From Salaquimonas sp. (GTDB taxonomy: Bacteria > Pseudomonadota > Alphaproteobacteria > Rhizobiales > Rhizobiaceae): a stretch of 8,124 nucleotides of DNA. Below the pieces are notes generated by a model, which saw nothing but the letters and a program-made list of their open reading frames with translations, did no database searches and was not told where the DNA came from. Positions 1-7,922 of this stretch are shown piece after piece (position 1 is the stretch's first letter; every line of letters begins with the position of its first letter). The stretch covers positions 1 to 8,124 of the forward strand of contig JAHEHW010000062.1 in assembly GCA_024639745.1 (NCBI GenBank), given 5' to 3'. The position numbers and the translations under genes are program-made.

Positions 1-249
1 GCCAATCATTTCGAGCACGTGCTTTGCCTCGATCATTCCAGCGTGATTGACAGCATAGCCATCCATTGCGGATGCTGGGAAGGGCGGCTGCGTGCGTAGT
101 GAGATTAGATCGTCAGCCAGAACACGCCCGTGCGCGGCTTTTAAGGCAACCGTTTCGGCCTCTGACGGTCCGGCTCCGGCAAGAACGAGCTCTATCGCCT
201 TTTTCGCTGGCACCATGCCAGGATGACGTATGCCCGAACCGGCAGCCAT
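1..249 (-). CDS. moeA: Molybdopterin molybdotransferase MoeA, N-terminal part (truncated by window edge)
   Basis: MoeA inserts molybdate into adenylylated molybdopterin, the last general step of molybdenum cofactor synthesis in the cytoplasm. Only the first 83 codons are in the window. The translation begins [20 protein letters not shown] and carries the family signature PFPASAMDGYAV at residues 56-67, where the Asp of MDGYA is strongly conserved in MoeA and gephyrin E domains. The ATG at 249-247 overlaps the moaC stop by one base (TGATG), and AAAGGCAG lies just upstream, so translational coupling to moaC is likely. The reading frame stays open to position 1. The rest of the gene, and in related genomes lexA, would lie outside to the left. 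Identity is confident from the signature plus the moaC neighbour; nothing can be said about the molybdate-binding half. Confidence 0.93.
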   Translation of the reverse strand, partial: MAAGSGIRHPGMVPAKKAIELVLAGAGPSEAETVALKAAHGRVLADDLISLRTQPPFPASAMDGYAVNHAGMIEAKHVLEMIG

Positions 250-758
250 CAACTGCCTTTGCGTGTCAATTGGTCGTCAGCGTCAAGTGACCAATGTCCA
301 GATTTGCCGCCCGATTTTTCGGTAACACGGATCTCCGTGATCCGCATACCGCGATCAACGGCCTTGGCCATGTCGTAGATAGTCAGACAGGCAATGCTGC
401 ATGCGGTCAAGGCTTCCATTTCCACGCCGGTTTTGCCTGTAAGCCTTGCTTCGGTGCGCACCACAAGCCCGGGTAGGTCAAGGTCCGGCTCAATGTCGAC
501 GGCGATCTTATTGAGCGTGAGCGGATGGCATAGCGGGATCAGATCGCTGGTGCGTTTGCCGCCCATGATGCCCGCGATCCGAGCTGCGCCAAGCACATCG
601 CCTTTTTTAGCGTCACCTTTCAGCATCATGTCGAGCGTTTCGGGGTGCATGATCACCCGGCCAGTCGCCACCGCGTACCGGTCGGTTTCCCCTTTTTCGC
701 CGACGTCGACCATATTGGCCTCGCCGGTCTCGGACAGGTGGGAAAGCTTGTCGGTCAT
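249..758 (-). CDS. moaC: Cyclic pyranopterin monophosphate synthase MoaC
   Basis: MoaC converts the MoaA product 3',8-cyclo-7,8-dihydro-GTP into cyclic pyranopterin monophosphate, the first stable Moco intermediate. At 169 residues it matches the usual family length of about 160. Visible motifs in order: [14 protein letters not shown] (14-27), [14 protein letters not shown] (51-64), LIPLCHPL (73-80), [16 protein letters not shown] (106-121), [12 protein letters not shown] (127-138) and KSGGKSGHW (148-156). The active-site residues known from E. coli have counterparts in Lys51/Lys52, His78, Glu113, Glu115, Asp129 and Lys132, so an active enzyme is expected. The ATG is 2 nt after the trpC stop and has no strong Shine-Dalgarno, which suggests coupling to trpC. 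The moeA start overlaps its stop. No moaA is in the window. Confidence 0.97.
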   Translation of the reverse strand: MTDKLSHLSETGEANMVDVGEKGETDRYAVATGRVIMHPETLDMMLKGDAKKGDVLGAARIAGIMGGKRTSDLIPLCHPLTLNKIAVDIEPDLDLPGLVVRTEARLTGKTGVEMEALTACSIACLTIYDMAKAVDRGMRITEIRVTEKSGGKSGHWSLDADDQLTRKGS

Positions 759-760
759 GA

Positions 761-1570
761 TCAGGCGGCTTTTTGAGGATTGGAGAGTAGGTCGCGGGTC
801 GCTTTTTCCACGTCTTCCTGACGCATAAGGCTTTCGCCAATCAGGAAAGTGCGGATATCGCAGTCGGCCATTCTGACGAGGTCGGCAGGGGTGAATAAAC
901 CGCTTTCGGATACGAGTACCTTGTCTGTCGGGACCCTTGCCGCCAGCTCTTCACTGGTCTCGAGCCGGGTTTCGAAGGTTTTCAGATTGCGATTGTTGAT
1001 GCCGATCAGACGGGAATGGAGACAATCCAGAGCCCGGTCCAATTCCGTTCCGTCATGAACTTCGACGAGCACGTCCATGCCGAGATCGAAAGCCGTCGCC
1101 TCGAGTGCTTGTGCTTCATCGTCGGTCACGGCTGCCATGATGATCAGGATGCAATCGGCGCCCCATGCGCGGGCTTCATGAACCTGATAGGGTTCGAACA
1201 TGAAATCCTTGCGCAGGACGGGCAGGGCGGTCGCATCCCGCGCAGCCATAAGGTATTCGGGCGCGCCCTGAAAAGATGGCGTATCGGTCAGCACGGAAAG
1301 ACAGGCTGCGCCGCCATTCTCATACGCTTTTGCGAGCGCGGGCGGGTCGAAATCGGCGCGGATCAGACCTTTCGACGGGCTGGCTTTCTTTACCTCTGCG
1401 ATCAGGGCGTATTGCCCATCGGCTAATTTTGTCTCTAGCGCTTCCAGAAAGCCTCGCGGCGGCTCCTGTTCGCCGGCCTGTCCGGCAAGGGTCTCGAGCG
1501 ATGTCGTTCGTTTCGCGTGCGCGATCTCTTCGCGTTTATACGCTTCGATTTTCTTGAGGATGTCAGCCAT
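761..1570 (-). CDS. trpC: Indole-3-glycerol phosphate synthase TrpC
   Basis: Closes the indole ring: converts 1-(2-carboxyphenylamino)-1-deoxyribulose 5-phosphate to indole-3-glycerol phosphate in tryptophan synthesis. The product is 269 residues, a single TIM barrel of normal length with no TrpF domain fused. Motifs: [15 protein letters not shown] (56-70, Glu59 and Lys61), [12 protein letters not shown] (119-130, general-acid lysine Lys121), [10 protein letters not shown] (138-147), VLVEVHD (167-173, Glu170), [11 protein letters not shown] (189-199), VSESG (220-224) and the phosphate-binding FLIGESLMR (242-250). These match the catalytic set of the family. The ATG is 2 nt beyond the trpD stop (TAG-CA-ATG) with only a weak purine stretch ahead of it, so translation probably depends on ribosomes finishing trpD. 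moaC follows after another 2-nt gap. Confidence 0.98.
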   Translation of the reverse strand: MADILKKIEAYKREEIAHAKRTTSLETLAGQAGEQEPPRGFLEALETKLADGQYALIAEVKKASPSKGLIRADFDPPALAKAYENGGAACLSVLTDTPSFQGAPEYLMAARDATALPVLRKDFMFEPYQVHEARAWGADCILIIMAAVTDDEAQALEATAFDLGMDVLVEVHDGTELDRALDCLHSRLIGINNRNLKTFETRLETSEELAARVPTDKVLVSESGLFTPADLVRMADCDIRTFLIGESLMRQEDVEKATRDLLSNPQKAA

Positions 1571-1572
1571 TG

Positions 1573-2592
1573 CTATGCCGTCCCGCGGTTTGAAACCTCG
1601 ACGAGGCGTTCGAGCGCAGCTTTGGCCTTGCCCTCGTCGATTGATGCGCGGGCCAATTCCATGCCTTCCATGATATCCGAGGCCTTATCTGCCACAATGA
1701 GCGAGCTTGCAGCGTTCATCAGAACCATGTCGCGGTAGGCGGAGGCCTCGCCTTCGAGCAAGGCTGAGAGGGCGCTCGCGTTATAGGCGGCGTCTCCGCC
1801 GGCAATCGCGGCTGCGTCCTGCACTTCAAGCCCGAAATCTGCCGGGGTAACGTCGCGCGGCAGGACTTTGCCGTTTTCCAGCACAGCAATCTGCGTCCTT
1901 CCGGTTATGGTCATTTCGTCGAAACCGTCGCCATGAACAACCCATACCTTCTCGGAACCAAGATCCCGCAAGACCTTGGCGACGGTGATCAGCCATTTGG
2001 GCGAAAACACACCCAAAAGCTGGCGCTTGACACCGGCAGGGTTACAAATCGGACCAAGCAGGTTGAAAATGGTCCGGGTGCCGAGTTCCATTCTTGCGGG
2101 ACCGACGAAACGCATTGCGGAATGGTGGGCAGGAGCGAACATAAAACCGACTCCAGCTTCCTCGATGCAATCTGTAATCTGCCCTGGTGAAAGTTCCAGA
2201 TTAACGCCAAGGGCCATCAGAACATCCGCTGCGCCGGATTTCGACGACAAGGCCCTGTTGCCGTGTTTTGCAACCTTAATGCCTGCTCCGGCCACGACAA
2301 TCGCTGTTGCTGTCGATACGTTCAGCGAACCCTTGGCATCGCCGCCAGTGCCAACGATGTCGATTGCGTCTTCCGGCGCATCTACGGGCAGCATCTTGGC
2401 GCGCATTGCCTTGATTGCGCCGACAAATTCCTCTTCGGTTTCGCCGCGCACTCGAAGCGCCATCAGAAATCCGCCGATTTGTGCCGGCGTTGCCTCTTCC
2501 GACATCAGAATGGAAAAGGCTTTCTGCGTCTGTTCTGCATCAAGCGTGCCACCGTCGGCTATCCGGGCTATGTATTCCTTAAGGTTACTCAC
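1573..2592 (-). CDS. trpD: Anthranilate phosphoribosyltransferase TrpD
   Basis: Transfers phosphoribosyl from PRPP to anthranilate, the second step of tryptophan synthesis. Preferred start is GTG at 2592-2590, giving 339 residues beginning [15 protein letters not shown]; this is two codons inside the longest frame, which opens with TTG at 2598. The reason is spacing: AGGAG (2604-2600) is 7 nt from the GTG but only 1 nt from the TTG. In the chosen numbering the PRPP-binding glycine loop GTGGD is at 81-85, NVST at 91-94, KHGNR at 109-113, the anthranilate-site region [16 protein letters not shown] at 166-181, and the metal-binding Asp-Glu pair lies in HGDGFDEM (220-227). There is no glutamine amidotransferase domain, so this is stand-alone TrpD, not a TrpGD fusion. 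It sits 57 nt after the ppiD stop and 2 nt before trpC. Confidence 0.97.
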   Translation of the reverse strand: MSNLKEYIARIADGGTLDAEQTQKAFSILMSEEATPAQIGGFLMALRVRGETEEEFVGAIKAMRAKMLPVDAPEDAIDIVGTGGDAKGSLNVSTATAIVVAGAGIKVAKHGNRALSSKSGAADVLMALGVNLELSPGQITDCIEEAGVGFMFAPAHHSAMRFVGPARMELGTRTIFNLLGPICNPAGVKRQLLGVFSPKWLITVAKVLRDLGSEKVWVVHGDGFDEMTITGRTQIAVLENGKVLPRDVTPADFGLEVQDAAAIAGGDAAYNASALSALLEGEASAYRDMVLMNAASSLIVADKASDIMEGMELARASIDEGKAKAALERLVEVSNRGTA

Positions 2593-2598
2593 CTTCAA

Positions 2599-2605
2599 AC
2601 TCCTG
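2599..2605 (-). promoter_or_regulatory. Shine-Dalgarno deciding the trpD start
   Basis: On the minus strand the bases read CAGGAGT. AGGAG at 2604-2600 lies 7 nt before GTG (2592-2590), the normal spacing, and only 1 nt before the upstream in-frame TTG (2598-2596). It therefore favours initiation at GTG. It is also the clearest ribosome binding site in the trpD-moeA run, consistent with trpD being the main entry point and the downstream genes being coupled. Confidence 0.75.
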
Positions 2606-2649
2606 CTGGCGTAACTCTCGAATGACGCTCGCTGTGGCTCTCTGAAACC

Positions 2650-4569
2650 TTACCGTGCCAACGCCGCCCTTATCGCATCCTGATTGATTTCGACTGTAAG
2701 GTCGCCCCGCATCTGGGCAATCATCTGGGTAACCAGGTCGTCGGTGAGAGACGCGTTCAAATTCTGTATCGCATCGGCGGGCAAGTCTTCAGCCTGTTCG
2801 TCCGAGATACTGGCTACTTTCATGACAATGCGAGATTGATCTTCCGCGCCATCTGCGACGAAAACAGCGTCCAGAGGTTCCGAAAACCCTGCTTCCACCG
2901 CGGCTGATGGCAATTCATTCGTTGTGGAGTCTCGGGTCAGCGCAACGGACTGCTGGGCAATCCGTTGGAGTTCTTCTTCTTCCTTCGGCGGGAATAAATC
3001 AGCCAGAACGATGTTGAAGCTTTCACCGCCCGCGATGCGTTCGCGTATGGTTTGCGCGAGACTGCTGACGGCTTCGGAGGTTTGTTCTGCAAGCCAGTCG
3101 CTTCTTACTTGCTCAATGACCTCGTCGAATTCCTTTTGGCGTTCCGGCATTACTGCATCTACCTCGAACCAGACAAAGCCCTCGGTGCCGATTTGAAGGG
3201 GATCAGTCTCGACACCGGGATCCGTTTCAAACGCTTCGGAGAGCAGATCGCGCGATTGTGGAATATCGGTGATGACATTGCCCTCAGCGTCCCGGGCCTG
3301 GCGATCAATCGCGTCGATCACTCTGGGTTTGAGCCCGACAGCACTCGCCGCTTCCGACAAGGAGAGACCGGCGGCGCGCTCGTCTTCCAGCCTGTCATGC
3401 GTGTCGTAGATCTCATTTGCAGCCGCTTCGAGCGCCAATGCCTGCCTTATCTCACCCTCGACCTCGGTCAACGGTTTGGTGCTTCCTTCCTGAACATCGG
3501 TTACACGGAGAATGACCGTGCCAAAGAGGCCCTTTACAGGATCGCTGGTCGCACCTTCGTCGAGTGAGAATGCCGCATCGGCAACTGCCGGATCGGGGAT
3601 TTGTGTTTTTGTGAGAGTCCCGAGCGACACATCTTCAAGCGTTTTCCCCTCCTCTTCCACCAGTGCGTCAAATGACATGCCACCTGCCAGCTTGCTAGCG
3701 GCAGCGTCGGCGCTGTCTAAATCTGGAAAGACAAGCTGCTGAACGGTCCTGCGCTCAGGTTCGGAGAATTGATCCTTCCGCGCCTCGTAATCTTCCCGGA
3801 CGGTTGTAGGGTCGACGGCCGCCGGATCGGCGATATCGGATGCTTCGAGCTTGACGATTTTCAGCTTGCGATACTCCGGGGCGATATAATCCGCCTTGTT
3901 TTCGTCGTAAAAGCTCTCGAGTGTCGCCTTGCCATCTTCGGTGGCCAGTGGATCAGCAATCGGCCCAATGTCGGCCGGGGTCACGACCGTGTAATCGAAC
4001 CGGCGCTTTTCACCCTGGTAGGTGGCCAGAAAATCCGCGAAGGCATCCGGCATTTCCGCTGCTTCCGCCGTCGCGGAGATAATTTGCTGGCGAACAGCGA
4101 CGTTGCGGCGTGTCTCGATATAATGGTCTTCAGGCATGCCGATCGAGTTCAGCACCGCGCGCAGTTGGCTGCGCGAGAATTGGCCGCTCGCATCCTGAAA
4201 TGCCTCATCGCTGCCAATGATCCCGGCGAGGCGGTCGTCGGACATGCCCAGCCCCATCCGCCGAGCGGTTTCATCCATTACCGCGCCGCTCACCATTTGT
4301 GAAAGAACGGTCTGGTCCAGCCCCAGCGCCTGCGCCTGTTCGCGCGTGAGTCGGGTTCCGAATTGCCGAGAAAGCAGGTTCAACTGACGGTCGTAGGCCA
4401 ACCGGTATTCGAGAAGCCCCACATTGGTCTGACCGACGGTGATTGCCGAATTGCCGACACCCTGAAACATCGAACCGGAAATTCCCCAAACGGCAAAACT
4501 GAGCACCAGAAGCGCCAGAAAAATCTTGGCAATCCATCCACCCATGGCGCCGCGCAGCATGCTGAGCAT
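2650..4569 (-). CDS. ppiD: Membrane-anchored periplasmic folding factor, PpiD / SurA-N type peptidylprolyl isomerase family
   Basis: PpiD proteins are inner-membrane-anchored periplasmic chaperones near the Sec translocon that assist newly exported proteins. The 639-residue product has a short basic cytoplasmic start, one membrane span (about 13-31, IAKIFLALLVLSFAVWGIS), a SurA_N-like helical chaperone region (about 40-200), a parvulin-like region (about 270-365, from RRTVQQLVFPD to VILRVTDVQ) and a long helical acidic C-terminal part. The parvulin HIL motif appears as QQLV (277-280), so the usual histidine seems missing and isomerase activity is doubtful; non-catalytic parvulin domains are known in PpiD. 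ATG 4569 is chosen over the Met three codons later because AAGGG (4580-4576) lies 6 nt upstream. Heading the trp-moa run and facing tpiA is a familiar alphaproteobacterial arrangement. Family is firm; the exact symbol is less so. Confidence 0.92.
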   Translation of the reverse strand: MLSMLRGAMGGWIAKIFLALLVLSFAVWGISGSMFQGVGNSAITVGQTNVGLLEYRLAYDRQLNLLSRQFGTRLTREQAQALGLDQTVLSQMVSGAVMDETARRMGLGMSDDRLAGIIGSDEAFQDASGQFSRSQLRAVLNSIGMPEDHYIETRRNVAVRQQIISATAEAAEMPDAFADFLATYQGEKRRFDYTVVTPADIGPIADPLATEDGKATLESFYDENKADYIAPEYRKLKIVKLEASDIADPAAVDPTTVREDYEARKDQFSEPERRTVQQLVFPDLDSADAAASKLAGGMSFDALVEEEGKTLEDVSLGTLTKTQIPDPAVADAAFSLDEGATSDPVKGLFGTVILRVTDVQEGSTKPLTEVEGEIRQALALEAAANEIYDTHDRLEDERAAGLSLSEAASAVGLKPRVIDAIDRQARDAEGNVITDIPQSRDLLSEAFETDPGVETDPLQIGTEGFVWFEVDAVMPERQKEFDEVIEQVRSDWLAEQTSEAVSSLAQTIRERIAGGESFNIVLADLFPPKEEEELQRIAQQSVALTRDSTTNELPSAAVEAGFSEPLDAVFVADGAEDQSRIVMKVASISDEQAEDLPADAIQNLNASLTDDLVTQMIAQMRGDLTVEINQDAIRAALAR

Positions 4570-4604
4570 CTTAAACCCTTATCCTAATTTCGCCTTGCCT
4601 AATC

Positions 4605-4620
4605 CTGCGGGAGCCCGCAG
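4605..4620. repeat. Perfect 16-bp inverted repeat in the ppiD leader
   Basis: CTGCGGG-AG-CCCGCAG: two 7-base arms that pair perfectly around a 2-base centre, ending 35 nt before the ppiD ATG. As RNA it would fold with the innermost pair opened into a 4-base loop. No T-tract follows on either strand, so it is not a simple intrinsic terminator. It could be a protein-binding site or a leader hairpin; the sequence does not decide. Confidence 0.6.
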
Positions 4621-4650
4621 TGATGATGTACAGCTTGTCATCGACCGACT

Positions 4651-4679
4651 GCTATAAAGACTAAGCGGTGGCTACTCAA
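4651..4679 (-). promoter_or_regulatory. Candidate sigma-70-type promoter for ppiD-trpDC-moaC-moeA
   Basis: Read on the minus strand, TTGAGT (4679-4674) and TATAGC (4656-4651) are separated by 17 nt; each matches four of six consensus bases. A start near 4644 would give a leader of about 75 nt containing the 16-bp inverted repeat. It is the best-spaced pair seen upstream of ppiD, but alphaproteobacterial promoters are degenerate and this is only a candidate. Confidence 0.35.
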
Positions 4680-4866
4680 CACTTGCAAAAGCGAAAATCG
4701 GCGGATTTTGAGCCGGGTTGAGACCGCGTGGACAATTGTCTTTTGCGCAACGCGTTTATCGCCTTTGGAAAATTCGGTGGCGCCGCCGTTTGTCAGCCGG
4801 GCTGGATGTGCTATCGCCGTTGGGAATAGTTGGATTCCACTGAAAACAGAAGGAAGCACCAGAAAG

Positions 4867-5634
4867 ATGACACCCGGAGTAAAGCCGCTGGTGGCGGGAA
4901 ACTGGAAGATGAATGGCACAAGTGCCGGCCTCGACCAACTTGCAGCTATGGCAAACTATTATACACCGGAATTGCATAAGAGGCTGGACATGCTGGTTTG
5001 CGTGCCTGCCACGCTTCTTTTCAGAGCCTCCGAGACGGTAAAAAACGGTCCAATCAAGACCGGAGGGCAAGATTGCCATTGGGAGGCGAGCGGCGCCCAT
5101 ACCGGTGACATTTCGACAGCAATGATATCGGATGCTGGCGGTTCGGCGGTGATTGTCGGTCATTCCGAACGACGCAGTGATCATGGGGAAACCGACCAGG
5201 TCGTAAATCGCAAGGTCACAGCGGCGTTGGCGTCCGGTCTGATGACGATTGTCTGTATCGGAGAGATCGAAGAGGAGCGGAAATCGGGCAAGACGCTCGA
5301 TGTTCTCGGTTCGCAGCTCAGCGGCTCGATCCCGGAAAATCGTGGCGGCGGCGAACTGGTGGTTGCCTATGAACCGGTCTGGGCGATTGGCACAGGATTG
5401 ACGCCGACCGTAGAGGATGTCCGCGAGGCGCATTCATTTGTTCGTGAGAAAATGGTCGAGCTTATCGGAAACGAAGGGGAACGGACCAGACTGCTTTACG
5501 GTGGTTCGGTCAAGCCGGCAAATGCCGGGTCTCTCCTTGGCATCGATAATGTCGATGGGGCGCTTGTTGGCGGCGCCAGCCTGAAAGCGGAGGATTTCCT
5601 CGGTATAGCAGCTGCCTATAGAGCGCTCGTTTGA
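4867..5634 (+). CDS. tpiA: Triosephosphate isomerase
   Basis: Interconverts glyceraldehyde 3-phosphate and dihydroxyacetone phosphate in glycolysis and gluconeogenesis. With ATG at 4867 the protein has 255 residues, the usual size, and begins MTPGVKPLVAGNWKMNG as family members do. Catalytic residues are present: Asn12 and Lys14 in GNWKMNG, His99 in IVGHSERR (96-103) and Glu169 in AYEPVWAIGTG (167-177). The phosphate-binding elements YGGSVKP (211-217) and GALVGGASL (231-239) follow. A GAAGGAAG stretch (4849-4856) is the likely ribosome binding site, though its spacing of about 10 nt is slightly long. An in-frame extension back to TTG 4708 is rejected because it would add 53 residues before the conserved N-terminus. 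It is divergent from ppiD and 136 nt ahead of secG. Confidence 0.98.
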   Translation: MTPGVKPLVAGNWKMNGTSAGLDQLAAMANYYTPELHKRLDMLVCVPATLLFRASETVKNGPIKTGGQDCHWEASGAHTGDISTAMISDAGGSAVIVGHSERRSDHGETDQVVNRKVTAALASGLMTIVCIGEIEEERKSGKTLDVLGSQLSGSIPENRGGGELVVAYEPVWAIGTGLTPTVEDVREAHSFVREKMVELIGNEGERTRLLYGGSVKPANAGSLLGIDNVDGALVGGASLKAEDFLGIAAAYRALV

Positions 5635-5704
5635 CGCAAGTTGGCATAAAGCCGGTAAAACCAGCGGCAACAATGGTGGTTTGAGCCTTGCACTTAAGGT
5701 CTCA

Positions 5705-5720
5705 GGCCTATAGATAGGCC
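5705..5720. repeat. Perfect 16-bp inverted repeat between tpiA and secG
   Basis: GGCCTAT-AG-ATAGGCC: 7-base arms around a 2-base centre, 51 nt before the secG start. No T-run follows on either strand, so it is not an obvious terminator for tpiA. TTGCAC (5688-5693) and TATAGA (5709-5714) around it resemble a promoter with a short 15-nt spacer, so it may be an operator overlapping a secG promoter, or an mRNA hairpin. Function is unknown. Confidence 0.55.
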
Positions 5721-5770
5721 GCAAATACGGGCGCTATTGCAGGCCCAGTCTAATTGTACGGACCAATCCA

Positions 5771-6139
5771 ATGGAAACTGTTCTTATCGTTGTCCACTTG
5801 ATGGTGGTTGTCGCGCTAGTGATTGTCGTTTTGCTGCAACGCTCGGAAGGCGGGGCGCTTGGCATCGGCGGTGGCGGCGGAGGCGGTTTTATGTCGGCCC
5901 GCGGAGCGGCGAATGCGCTTTCGCGCACCACTGCAATTCTGGCTGCCGGATTTTTCGCAACATCGATCGCCCTCGGAATTTACGCCAAGATACAGGAAGA
6001 CCCAGCTGATATTCTCAATCGAGTGCCGGTTGAAACGGGCGAAGATGCCGGAACCATTCTCGATCAGATTACGCCGGAGGGCGCGGGCGAGTTGCCAAAC
6101 ACGACAGGCGACCAGCCGCAGGTGCCTTCAGGTCAATAA
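5771..6139 (+). CDS. secG: Protein-export translocon subunit SecG
   Basis: SecG is the small auxiliary subunit of the SecYEG channel in the inner membrane and helps SecA-driven export. The 122-residue product shows the standard two-span layout: TM1 at about 2-22 (ETVLIVVHLMVVVALVIVVLL), the conserved QRSEGGALGIGGGG loop (from 23) with seven consecutive glycines, SARGAANALSRTT, then TM2 at about 55-74 (ILAAGFFATSIALGIYAKI). A hydrophilic acidic C-terminal tail of some 45 residues rich in Glu, Asp, Pro, Gly and Thr follows, longer than in E. coli but common in alphaproteobacteria. The ATG at 5771 has only a weak GGA (5760-5762) ahead. The gene stands between tpiA and pyrG, as in many alphaproteobacteria, and ends 22 nt before a strong terminator. 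Confidence 0.95.
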   Translation: METVLIVVHLMVVVALVIVVLLQRSEGGALGIGGGGGGGFMSARGAANALSRTTAILAAGFFATSIALGIYAKIQEDPADILNRVPVETGEDAGTILDQITPEGAGELPNTTGDQPQVPSGQ

Positions 6140-6161
6140 CCAAATTCATCGCTTCGATAAG

Positions 6162-6194
6162 CGCCCGGCTTGATGGCCGGGCGTTTTGTTTTTT
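6162..6194 (+). terminator. Intrinsic terminator after secG
   Basis: An 8-bp perfect GC-rich stem, CGCCCGGC (6162-6169) and GCCGGGCG (6176-6183), with a TTGATG loop is followed directly by TTTTG and six T (6184-6194). It begins 22 nt after the secG stop. This is a textbook rho-independent terminator, and it implies that pyrG has its own promoter in the roughly 60 bp that follow. Confidence 0.93.
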
Positions 6195-6250
6195 GTGCAA
6201 AACACTGCTCGACTCAATTTAGCCTTTGCGAATCGATTTTCGGACGGTAG

Positions 6251-7889
<1,639 letters not shown>

Positions 7890-7891
<2 letters not shown>

Positions 7892-7922
7892 TGGCCGGAA
7901 ACCGGCATCAATTCAGCTTTTT
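7890..7922 (+). terminator. Possible weak terminator hairpin at the pyrG end
   Basis: GCCGG (7894-7898), an AAA loop and CCGGC (7902-7906) form a 5-bp stem that can be extended by GAT/ATC pairs across one bulged G, reaching into the pyrG stop codon. Five T follow at 7918-7922, but 8 nt or more separate stem and T-run, so this is not canonical. It may stop transcription only in part. Confidence 0.35.

Larger units (their letters stand above)
4570..4866. other. Divergent intergenic region between ppiD and tpiA
   Basis: This 297-bp stretch separates two genes read outward, so it should carry promoters for both. I see a candidate ppiD promoter and a 16-bp inverted repeat (listed separately), a perfect 10-bp palindrome GACAATTGTC at 4731-4740 followed by TTGCGCAA at 4743-4750, and a small AAAATC-GGCG-GATTTT hairpin at 4694-4709. 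No convincing -35/-10 pair for tpiA is visible. The frame upstream of tpiA stays open for 53 codons from a TTG at 4708, but it lacks the look of TIM protein sequence and is treated as non-coding. Confidence 0.7.

Noticed and set aside
4635..4658. TTGTCA ... TATAAA as a plus-strand promoter for tpiA
   Set aside because: The two elements are only 12 nt apart, too close for a sigma-70 promoter, and would lie more than 200 nt before tpiA.
4708..4866. In-frame 53-codon extension of tpiA from TTG 4708
   Set aside because: Triosephosphate isomerase begins at the MTPGVKPLVAGNWKMNG segment; the extension has no family similarity, would make the protein too long and has no ribosome binding site. It lies in the promoter region.
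4638..4919. 93-codon minus-strand frame across the ppiD-tpiA gap
   Set aside because: It runs antisense into the tpiA start, has no recognisable domain or ribosome binding site, and would occupy the divergent promoter region.
5863..5890. Run of glycine codons in secG as a slippage-prone repeat
   Set aside because: The codons are mixed (ggc, ggt, gga), so it is not a perfect nucleotide repeat, and the glycine-rich loop is a normal feature of SecG.
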